Shown piece by piece: positions 1 to 5,505 of a DNA stretch of 6,893 nt. The notes under the pieces were generated by a model, which saw only the letters and a program-made list of their open reading frames with translations, ran no database searches and had not been told where the DNA came from. The stretch lies in the NCBI GenBank assembly GCA_016207365.1, contig JACQPU010000080.1:1-6893 (forward strand), written 5' to 3'. Numbering within the stretch: the first letter of the stretch is position 1; the number at the start of each line of letters is the position of its first letter. The DNA is from Ignavibacteriales bacterium (GTDB lineage Bacteria > Bacteroidota > Ignavibacteria > UBA10030). A program made the translations under genes and the position numbers.

Positions 1-25
1 CTCTTAAGCGCAAAGGACAAAACTT

Positions 26-1654
26 ATGAAGAAGCGTTTTTCGTCGTTCACGGTTGCCGCCCTGGTGGTTGTGAGCCTCTTTGCCGGCATGGAAATCAAT
101 GAGCTGATTTCCGGAGACGATATTTATGCCCAGCTGAACAAGTTCAAGGACATTCTGATTCTCACGGAAAAGAATTACATCGAGAAGATTGATACAGGAG
201 AGCTAACAGAAGCCGCTATCGGTGGTCTGCTGGATCAACTGGATCCCCATTCCGTGTACATTGCTCCGCGGAATTTTGAACGCGTCACCGAGGAATTCAA
301 AGGCAAGTATGAGGGAATCGGAATTTCCTTCAGGATCCTCAATGACACCATCACCGTTCTCGAGCCGATTGGGGGTGGGCCATCGGCACGCTTGGGAATC
401 CTCGCCAACGACCGGATTGTCAAGATTAACGGCGAATCTGCCATTGGGTTCAATGAGACACAGGTGCAAAAGACGCTCCGCGGCCCAAGAGGTACACGCG
501 TCGGCGTGACGATCGTCCGGCCGGGGACGCCGGAACTTCTGGTGTTCGAAATCACGCGTGACGAAATTTCCCTGGCAAGCCTCGACGCGGCGTTCATGGT
601 AACGGACGATATCGCGTACATTCAGTCGAACAAGTTTAACGAGCAGACATATACGGAGGTCACTCGAAGCCTGGAAGAGCTGCGCAAGCAGGGAATGAAG
701 AAACTCATTTTCGATCTTCGATGGAACCCCGGCGGATACCTCGACCAGGCAGTCAAGGTGGCTGACCTCTTTCTGGACGGGGGAACAAAGGACAACCCAA
801 AAAAGATCGTCTATACGAAAGCGCGGAGGTCGGAATTCGATGAGACATTCGTTGCCCGTACCGGCGATGCTTATGAAAACCTGCCGGTCATTGTTCTGAT
901 CAGCAACCACTCTGCAAGCGCCAGCGAAATTGTCGCCGGAGCGATTCAGGATTGGGATCGCGGCCTGATCGTGGGTGAGACAAGCTTTGGAAAGGGACTC
1001 GTGCAGAGGCAATGGCCTCTCTCGGACGGCTCGGCCCTGCGGTTGACCATCGCAAAATACTACACGCCGACCGGACGCTTGATCCAGCGCGACTATGTGG
1101 GCAAGAATAAAGTGGACTACCAACGGGAAGCGTACGAGCGCGAAGAAGAGGAGGGGTACAACGAGAATCATACGGTTAAAGGAAAGGCGGACACCGCGAA
1201 GCCGGTTTTCAAGACCTATGGCGGTCGCACGGTCTATGGTGGCGGTGGCATAACGCCGGACTATGTTGTCAAAGATAACCTGCTGACCAAAACCGTTGCC
1301 GATATCCGGCGGCGGGATTTGTTTGTGGCTTTTATTTCGTCGTACATGGCCGGTTCCGGATTGAAGGTACGGGATGAATACGGTTCTGACCTTGCCCGAT
1401 TCCGGAAATCTTTCAGGGTAACGGACTCCTTGCTCGATGAGTTTGTCCCGTTTGTTGAATCAAAAGGCGTTACGGTCGATCGAGCGGAACTTCGCAAGGA
1501 CGATGGATTTGTCCGCACCATGCTGAAAGCGACGATCGGCCGAAGCATCTGGAACAGCGACGCGTGGGTCTCCATACTCCTGGAAACCGACAAGCAGTTC
1601 CAGAAGGCATTGACCCTCTTTCCCGAGGCGGAAAAATTTGCCAGGCTGCAATAG
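26..1654 (+). CDS. S41 family carboxyl-terminal processing peptidase (CtpA/Prc-like), exported
   Basis: This is a serine protease that trims or degrades envelope proteins from their C-termini, using a PDZ domain to hold the substrate tail. The 542-residue protein starts with KKR and a hydrophobic segment (about residues 8-22), a signal peptide or membrane anchor. A PDZ domain spans about 95-168 and the S41 protease core about 190-355. The core contains NPGG (234-237), SASASEIVAGAIQD with predicted nucleophile Ser298, and FGKG with the general base Lys323. The Ser-Lys spacing of 25 matches characterised members of the family. Residues after about 418 form a helical C-terminal extension, as in the longer members of the family. 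AAAGGA at 12-17 is a good ribosome binding site and supports the ATG at 26. It is the first visible gene of a four-gene run. Only 25 bases precede it, so its promoter is not visible. The family call is firm; the natural substrate is unknown. Confidence 0.95.
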   Translation: MKKRFSSFTVAALVVVSLFAGMEINELISGDDIYAQLNKFKDILILTEKNYIEKIDTGELTEAAIGGLLDQLDPHSVYIAPRNFERVTEEFKGKYEGIGISFRILNDTITVLEPIGGGPSARLGILANDRIVKINGESAIGFNETQVQKTLRGPRGTRVGVTIVRPGTPELLVFEITRDEISLASLDAAFMVTDDIAYIQSNKFNEQTYTEVTRSLEELRKQGMKKLIFDLRWNPGGYLDQAVKVADLFLDGGTKDNPKKIVYTKARRSEFDETFVARTGDAYENLPVIVLISNHSASASEIVAGAIQDWDRGLIVGETSFGKGLVQRQWPLSDGSALRLTIAKYYTPTGRLIQRDYVGKNKVDYQREAYEREEEEGYNENHTVKGKADTAKPVFKTYGGRTVYGGGGITPDYVVKDNLLTKTVADIRRRDLFVAFISSYMAGSGLKVRDEYGSDLARFRKSFRVTDSLLDEFVPFVESKGVTVDRAELRKDDGFVRTMLKATIGRSIWNSDAWVSILLETDKQFQKALTLFPEAEKFARLQ

Positions 1655-1658
1655 CCGG

Positions 1659-2516
1659 ATGGGGGCAACAATCATCGTGCCTTCTCTCCGGCCTGCAATC
1701 CTTGTGCTGGCTTTCACCATAGCGGCGGCGCATGCCCAACAGACCCTTCCCCCCGCACCGTCCGGCCTTCCTGGATCCCCCGGAGACTTCCTTGTTGTCG
1801 GTGAAGAACTCGAATACAACGTTAGTTACGCCTTCTTTCATCTCGGGAAAATCATTGTGCGTGTTGTGGACCGTCAGGAAATCAGCGGCCGAGTCCTCTA
1901 TCGTGCGGAGGCTCTCATCAACTCAGCGCGGGGTATTCCGTTCGTGGACTTGCACATTCGCTTCACGAGCGACTTCGATGAGAACCTGTTTTCCTACCGC
2001 TGGTCCGCCGAGGACAGCAGTAAATCGGGCATTGCTATGCGAGTGTTGACGTTTGAGTATGACAGCGGTCGCGTCTTTATGGAGAAAGGAAAAAAACTGC
2101 CGACGGGAGAGTTTGAACGAGAAACAAGGGATACTGCGAAAATCACGAGCCGGTGTCAGGACGGACTATCCCTGTTCTACTTCGCCCGCGGGAATGTCCT
2201 TCAAAAGGCCACGATGAATGTGCCAACCTTCATCGAAAAGGAGCAGGTCAACACGTTTTTTTACTTCACCAATAAAATCGAGGATGAAGAGATAGATTCT
2301 GTGTCCTATCCCATCGAGGTCGTTGACTTTGAGGGAAGAGCGGATTTTGTGGGCGTGTTTGGTCTCACAGGGGGATTTCAGGGAAGGTTTTCGAACGATC
2401 CGGCACGTGTTCCCATCGTGGCATGGATGAAGGTGATTCTGGGAAGCATCAAGGTAAAGCTGGTCCGGTGGAACAGACCGGGATGGGTGGCGCCGCGTTT
2501 TGTAGAGAGGGGATGA
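1659..2516 (+). CDS. Exported DUF3108 domain-containing protein
   Basis: This looks like a secreted protein of the DUF3108 family, whose biochemical function is not established. From the ATG at 1659 it has 285 residues. It has a signal peptide with hydrophobic core about residues 13-24 and an AHA-Q signal peptidase I-type site after residue 26, so the mature protein is probably periplasmic or envelope-associated. After a Pro-rich linker comes a beta-rich body that opens with GEELEYNVSYAFFHLGK, the characteristic DUF3108 opening. The start is uncertain: an in-frame TTG at 1638 would overlap the protease gene by 17 bases and has GAGG at 1625-1628 at good spacing, whereas the ATG has only a weak AGG at 1643-1645. 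I prefer the ATG because it is the standard codon and gives a normal signal peptide. The 4-base gap from the protease gene argues for an operon. No catalytic motif is evident. The family assignment rests on recognition of the fold's sequence pattern, not on a search. Confidence 0.85.
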   Translation: MGATIIVPSLRPAILVLAFTIAAAHAQQTLPPAPSGLPGSPGDFLVVGEELEYNVSYAFFHLGKIIVRVVDRQEISGRVLYRAEALINSARGIPFVDLHIRFTSDFDENLFSYRWSAEDSSKSGIAMRVLTFEYDSGRVFMEKGKKLPTGEFERETRDTAKITSRCQDGLSLFYFARGNVLQKATMNVPTFIEKEQVNTFFYFTNKIEDEEIDSVSYPIEVVDFEGRADFVGVFGLTGGFQGRFSNDPARVPIVAWMKVILGSIKVKLVRWNRPGWVAPRFVERG

Positions 2517-3026
2517 ATGGGCGTCTTCGCCTACAAGGGCGTTCTGCCGGTCATTCATAAAAGCGTCTTCGTCGCCGAGGGCGCGCACATTATTGGGGAT
2601 GTAGTCCTTGGTGCCGGATGTAGTGTGTGGTTCAACGCGGTCATTCGCGGGGATGTCAACACCATACGGATCGGCGAGGGAACCAACGTGCAGGATGGGT
2701 GCATTCTCCATGTGACGAACCTGACGCATCCTCTGAATGTCGGTCGGGATGTCACGATCGGCCATGGGGCAATTGTGCACGGAGCAACGGTCGAAGACAC
2801 CTGTCTTATCGGCATGGGTGCGCGTGTGCTTGACGGATCGGTCATCGGTTCGCAGAGTCTGGTGGCAGCTGGTTCGGTAGTGCTCGAGGGATTCAAGGTT
2901 CCTCCAGGAATACTTGTGGCCGGAGTGCCGGCCAGGATCCTCCGTCCCCTGACACCGGAAGAGCAACAGAACATCCGTCAGTCGGCCGTGAACTACAGGG
3001 AATATGCCAGAGCGTATCAGTCATAA
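2517..3026 (+). CDS. Gamma-class carbonic anhydrase-like hexapeptide-repeat protein
   Basis: This is a 169-residue left-handed beta-helix protein of the gamma carbonic anhydrase/YrdA/CamH type, expected to work as a cytoplasmic trimer with metal bound between subunits. Hexapeptide repeats run from about residue 12 to 125, followed by a C-terminal helix (about 145-166). The residues equivalent to those of the archaeal enzyme Cam are all present in register: Arg44, Asp46, Gln59, Asp60 and the metal ligands His65, His83 and His88. The acidic loop of Cam is missing, since the first two ligand His are 18 apart rather than 36. Val47 and Asn68 stand where Cam has its catalytic and proton-shuttle glutamates. 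Many short relatives share this, and carbonic anhydrase activity is often unproven in them. The ATG follows the preceding TGA directly, with a strong ribosome binding site GAGAGGGG at 2505-2512, which settles the start. Family is certain; activity is an inference. Confidence 0.93.
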   Translation: MGVFAYKGVLPVIHKSVFVAEGAHIIGDVVLGAGCSVWFNAVIRGDVNTIRIGEGTNVQDGCILHVTNLTHPLNVGRDVTIGHGAIVHGATVEDTCLIGMGARVLDGSVIGSQSLVAAGSVVLEGFKVPPGILVAGVPARILRPLTPEEQQNIRQSAVNYREYARAYQS

Positions 3027-3041
3027 AATCGGGAGTATTGC

Positions 3042-3941
3042 ATGAGACTGAAATTCTGGGGCGTCCGGGGATCAATTCCAACCCCGGGAAAACATACGGT
3101 CCGTTACGGTGGCAACACGCCGTGTGCCGAACTCCGTCTCGATGATGACGAGCTGATCATTCTCGATGCAGGCACAGGCATACGTAACCTCGGTGACCAT
3201 CTCATCAACAGCGGGGAATCGATCAAGGCGTTTCTCCTTATTACTCATCCCCACTGGGATCACATTCAGGGATTTCCATTCTTCAAGCCGGCCTTCATTT
3301 CGGGCAACGAACTGACCATCGTCGGAACGGACCGAAAGGACAAGGTTCTCAGTGAAATCGTCGCGGAGCAAATGAACAGGATCTACTTTCCTGTCCAATT
3401 GCAGGATCTGAAAGCGAAGATTACGTTCATTCCTGTCAAGGAAGAGCAGGAACTTTCGGTATACGACGCCCGGGCACGTATTATGTTTGTCAATCATCCG
3501 GGCTTCACGGTTGGATATCGCCTCGACTACAAGGGAAAATCGATTGTCTATATCAGCGATAACGAGCCGTTCGATCGCTCGGTGGCGCCGTCGCTTTCGA
3601 ACTTCGAAGACATCGTGAAACAGAAATTCCTCGCATCCGGTGATGATCCAAACCAGCGCGTGTTTGATTTTTGTAAGGACGCGGATCTTCTCATTCACGA
3701 TGCGACGTACACGCCTGAAGAATACATTGACCGCGTCGGTTGGGGTCACTCACACTATCTGTTCGCGCTTCGCGTTGCCGTCGAAGCGAATGTTAAACGG
3801 CTGTATTTGTTTCATCATGATCAGAATCACAGCGACGACAAAGTGGACGATATTCTGAAAAAATGTAAGAAAGAAGTCAAAACCAGAGGATATCGGTTCG
3901 AGTGCGAAGCTGCGATCGAAAATTCGGAAATCGTCGTCTGA
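3042..3941 (+). CDS. Metallo-beta-lactamase-fold hydrolase (RNase Z/cyclic phosphodiesterase-like)
   Basis: This is a 299-residue di-metal hydrolase of the metallo-beta-lactamase superfamily, with no signal peptide and hence probably cytoplasmic. The N-terminus MRLKFWGVRGSIPTPG followed by YGGNTPC is typical of a family related to RNase Z, PhnP and class II cyclic-nucleotide phosphodiesterases. The metal-binding motif HPHWDH is at 69-74 and further likely ligands are His152 (NHPG), Asp173 (SDNE) and His258 (FHHD). LIHDATY at 217-223 resembles the LIHEATF segment of RNase Z, and GHSH (235-238) follows it. The substrate cannot be read from the sequence; a phosphodiester is the reasonable guess. 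It lies 15 bases after the preceding gene, with GGGAG at 3030-3034 as ribosome binding site. It is the last gene of its operon, and a new promoter begins one base after its stop. Confidence 0.92.
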   Translation: MRLKFWGVRGSIPTPGKHTVRYGGNTPCAELRLDDDELIILDAGTGIRNLGDHLINSGESIKAFLLITHPHWDHIQGFPFFKPAFISGNELTIVGTDRKDKVLSEIVAEQMNRIYFPVQLQDLKAKITFIPVKEEQELSVYDARARIMFVNHPGFTVGYRLDYKGKSIVYISDNEPFDRSVAPSLSNFEDIVKQKFLASGDDPNQRVFDFCKDADLLIHDATYTPEEYIDRVGWGHSHYLFALRVAVEANVKRLYLFHHDQNHSDDKVDDILKKCKKEVKTRGYRFECEAAIENSEIVV

Positions 3942-3942
3942 C

Positions 3943-3973
3943 TTGACAATCATCCCGAACGTGGGTATATTTG
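3943..3973 (+). promoter_or_regulatory. Strong vegetative promoter (TTGACA, 17-base spacer, TATATTTG)
   Basis: TTGACA at 3943-3948 is a perfect -35 hexamer. Exactly 17 bases later is TATATT (3966-3971), one mismatch from TATAAT, and it continues to TATATTTG at 3966-3973. This also satisfies the TAnnTTTG -7 element used by the primary sigma factor of Bacteroidota. Transcription should begin near 3978-3980. It sits in the only long gap, one base after the hydrolase stop, and reads toward the leader and the ybeY-smg-topA group. It is very probably real; which sigma factor uses it is inferred. Confidence 0.82.
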
Positions 3974-4018
3974 GAACGAAGAAGTCCCGGCAAGAAGGAG
4001 AACTCGAGGAACGAAGAA
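3973..4018 (+). repeat. Pair of 11-base direct repeats GGAACGAAGAA
   Basis: GGAACGAAGAA occurs at 3973-3983 and again, identically, at 4008-4018, with a start-to-start distance of 35 bases. The first copy straddles the predicted transcription start, with its first G being the last base of TATATTTG; the second is inside the leader. An identical 11-mer pair in a gap this short is unlikely by chance, although the purine-rich composition raises the odds. The pair could be a protein-binding site, an RNA element or the trace of a small duplication. Confidence 0.5.
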
Positions 4019-4099
4019 TCGCAGATCAGTTGAAAATCCGTTTGATTCATCCCCCCGACTCGTGCAGTGATCTCGGACTGAGGAGAGCGGGGTTTTTTT
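3979..4099 (+). ncRNA. Candidate small RNA or attenuator leader, about 120 nt
   Basis: This interval is bounded by the predicted transcription start and the end of the intrinsic terminator T-run. It has no credible reading frame: it contains no ATG, and AAGGAG at 3995-4000 has no start codon at usable distance. The 5' part is purine-rich and carries the second copy of an 11-base repeat. GAATC (4016-4020) can pair with GATTC (4044-4048), a weak stem enclosing an A-rich loop. I do not recognise 4.5S, 6S, tmRNA, tRNA or a known riboswitch in it. Two readings fit: a free-standing small RNA, or a leader in which termination controls the operon starting at 4132. The sequence alone does not decide between them. 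Exact ends are approximate. Confidence 0.45.
4053..4099 (+). terminator. Intrinsic (Rho-independent) terminator or attenuator hairpin
   Basis: CCCCG (4053-4057), a bulged A, then CTC (4059-4061) pairs with GAGCGGGG (4085-4092), an 8-bp stem with one bulge. It is followed at once by seven Ts (4093-4099). Within the loop CAGT (4065-4068) can pair with ACTG (4077-4080), giving a branched or extended hairpin. The T-run lies only on the + strand side, so it works in one direction. It could end a small RNA, catch transcripts reading through from the hydrolase gene, or act as an attenuator 32 bases before the next start codon. Confidence 0.75.
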
Positions 4100-4131
4100 A
4101 TTCCGTGTCTCAGGAACAGTAAAGAGTGACT

Positions 4132-4623
4132 ATGAGCATCGTCTTCAGTGAAGCGGACCTTGCCCGGATTGGTGACGTGCTGGGATCGAGTCCCAGACGA
4201 ACGGGGCGTGCCATCCGGTACGAGATCAAGCCGGATCAGAGCCGTAAACTCGCGCTCGAGATGTATCCGGATATTCCGATTGGAAAGAAGCGGGGGACGT
4301 TAATTTCCGTCTACACGCCGACTGCTCATCTTCAACTTCATTTTTGCACAGGGTTTGTTGTGAGCGAGATGCTGGGGGAGGTGACCTTTGTGGGTGAGGC
4401 GGATGGGAAACTGTCCGGTTTGACGGTGGAGCGTGCCGGTGGGTGCTCGCTGTACGCAAACGTGGATAAGAACATCCTTTCCGGGGATTTTACGACTCTT
4501 GGACCCGAGGTCATGATGTCGGGTATTGCGCTGTCACTGACCGAGGAGGTCCTGCCTTCCGGAGAACGCCCGCGGCGCAAGCAGTCCGGGACGAAAGGAA
4601 AAGCCAGGCGTTCGGTGCGATGA
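4132..4623 (+). CDS. Hypothetical protein with basic C-terminal tail, upstream of ybeY
   Basis: I do not recognise this 163-residue protein. It has no signal peptide or membrane segment and should be cytoplasmic. Residues 1-45 are mixed and probably partly helical. About 55-140 look beta-rich (TLISVYTPTAHLQLHF, then VTFVG, LTVERAG, SLYANV) with two cysteines, Cys72 and Cys105. The end, about 145-163, is strongly basic (PRRK, KGKARR), which could contact RNA or DNA; that is inference. The ATG at 4132 is chosen because AGAG (4123-4126) is well placed before it. An in-frame GTG at 4126 would add only two residues. Its stop overlaps the ybeY start as ATGA, so the two are probably translationally coupled. 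It is the first gene after the promoter and the terminator-like hairpin, so it would be the first target of any attenuation. Coding is well supported by the open frame and junction; function is unknown. Confidence 0.82.
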   Translation: MSIVFSEADLARIGDVLGSSPRRTGRAIRYEIKPDQSRKLALEMYPDIPIGKKRGTLISVYTPTAHLQLHFCTGFVVSEMLGEVTFVGEADGKLSGLTVERAGGCSLYANVDKNILSGDFTTLGPEVMMSGIALSLTEEVLPSGERPRRKQSGTKGKARRSVR

Positions 4624-5039
4624 TTGAAGTCCTCCATCAGCACCGAAAACGGCGGTTTTCAAGAAAGGAAACTCTTAGAACCGTTGCGCTTGTTCTGAAA
4701 AGGGAATCACAAAACCCCATGCATGTATCCATCGTCTTTACCAATGACCGGTACATGCAAACCGTCCATGGGAGGTTCCTCCAAACCCGTCGCACGACGG
4801 ATGTCATGTCGTTTCCGCTCAAGGACGGCATGTCCATTGACGGCGAGGTATACGTGAACCTCGACCAGGCGCGGAGGCAATCGTTCCGGTACGGTGTGCC
4901 CATGTCCGAAGAAGTCAGGCGTCTCCTGATTCACGGGACGCTTCACCTTCTGGGATATCGCGACGCAACTCCCCGGCAGCGGGCGAGGATGAAACGGAAA
5001 GAAGACATGTTTCTGAACATTCTGGGACGTGCTGGCTGA
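4620..5039 (+). CDS. ybeY: Endoribonuclease YbeY (rRNA maturation factor)
   Basis: YbeY is a single-strand-specific, metal-dependent endoribonuclease that matures rRNA (notably the 16S 3' end) and helps ribosome quality control in the cytoplasm. The 139-residue protein has the family's RTTDVMSFP motif (58-66) and the metal site HGTLHLLGY (105-113) near the C-terminus. His105 and His109 are the first two ligands. In E. coli the third is the His of GYDH; here the equivalent position is Asp115 (GYRD), a substitution I believe is common in Bacteroidota-type YbeY, which would still coordinate a metal. The N-terminus is short, as in relatives. The ATG at 4620 overlaps the preceding TGA as ATGA, and smg begins one base after its stop. 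The identification is firm; the metal chemistry with Asp is inferred. Confidence 0.95.
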   Translation: MIEVLHQHRKRRFSRKETLRTVALVLKRESQNPMHVSIVFTNDRYMQTVHGRFLQTRRTTDVMSFPLKDGMSIDGEVYVNLDQARRQSFRYGVPMSEEVRRLLIHGTLHLLGYRDATPRQRARMKRKEDMFLNILGRAG

Positions 5040-5040
5040 T

Positions 5041-5496
5041 ATGTACGAACGTGTAGTTGAAATTATCATGTTTCTGGTGAACGAGCTGCAATCCAACAAG
5101 CAGCTGAGCGACGTGGATATATCCGTTCTGTCGAAGAATGGCTACACCGAGAGCGAAATCTCGACGGCGTTTTCATGGCTCTTTGAGCGGATGAATGTCG
5201 GTCAAACGATGGCCGAGGAAATCGAGGCGAGCGACCGATCTCACCGGATTCTCCATGAAGTGGAAAAACTAGTCATTGCGCCGGAGGCCTACGGATACCT
5301 GCTGCAAGCGCGGCAATTCGGAATTCTGTCGAACCGTGACCTGGAAACAATCATTGAACGCATCATGGCCGCCGGATTCTCGCGTGTAGGCGTTCCCGAG
5401 ATGAAATCCTTCATCGCCGGAATTCTCTTCGACACAGACAGTCAGCACGGATCGGGCGGAAGGATTTCCTGGAATATGAACGATACGATTCACTGA
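5041..5496 (+). CDS. smg: Smg/DUF494 family protein
   Basis: This is a 151-residue, mostly helical, soluble protein of the Smg (DUF494) family, whose molecular function is not settled. The N-terminal helix MYERVVEIIMFLVNEL and the segment GYTESEISTAFSWLFE (34-49) are typical of the family. The C-terminal part (about 96-130) carries LSNRDLETIIERIM and ends with a helix. The length is close to E. coli Smg. The start is placed at ATG 5041, one base after the ybeY stop. An in-frame GTG at 5029 would add four residues and overlap ybeY, and is less likely because the family begins near MYERV. No strong ribosome binding site is seen, which fits translation coupled to ybeY. It sits directly before topA with a 9-base gap. 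As far as I know, smg lying close to topA-related genes recurs in other bacteria. Confidence 0.88.
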   Translation: MYERVVEIIMFLVNELQSNKQLSDVDISVLSKNGYTESEISTAFSWLFERMNVGQTMAEEIEASDRSHRILHEVEKLVIAPEAYGYLLQARQFGILSNRDLETIIERIMAAGFSRVGVPEMKSFIAGILFDTDSQHGSGGRISWNMNDTIH

Positions 5497-5505
5497 ACGG
5501 AGATT

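Noticed and set aside
1..25. Possible tail of an upstream gene or a promoter for the protease gene
   Set aside because: Only 25 bases are available; they show a ribosome binding site, but an upstream frame or promoter cannot be judged.
203..1171. Long minus-strand open frame (322 codons) inside the S41 protease gene
   Set aside because: The + strand frame encodes an intact protease with all motifs. The reverse frame has no recognisable domain and is rich in Arg, Cys and His, as antisense shadows of coding DNA usually are.
1638..1658. TTG start giving a seven-residue longer DUF3108 protein
   Set aside because: It has a plausible ribosome binding site (GAGG at 1625-1628), but it would overlap the protease gene by 17 bases and add nothing to the signal peptide; kept only as an alternative.
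2166..2966. Minus-strand open frame (266 codons) across the DUF3108 and carbonic anhydrase-like genes
   Set aside because: It crosses two well-supported + strand genes and their junction, and its translation resembles no protein family.
3997..4084. CsrA-type binding RNA, from GGA motifs at 3997, 4008 and 4082
   Set aside because: Three GGA triplets in a purine-rich leader are expected by chance, none is clearly in a hairpin loop, and the presence of CsrA in this organism is unknown.
3979..4099. Known housekeeping RNA (4.5S, 6S, tmRNA or tRNA) or known riboswitch
   Set aside because: I could not find the conserved 4.5S apical loop, a 6S-type central bubble, a tRNA cloverleaf or TPP, cobalamin, SAM or glycine aptamer signatures.
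4030..4122. Possible 30-codon leader peptide starting at TTG and running through the terminator hairpin
   Set aside because: There is no ribosome binding site before the TTG, the codon is a weak start, and the frame is short enough to be chance. It contains no run of one amino acid codon that would suggest classical attenuation.
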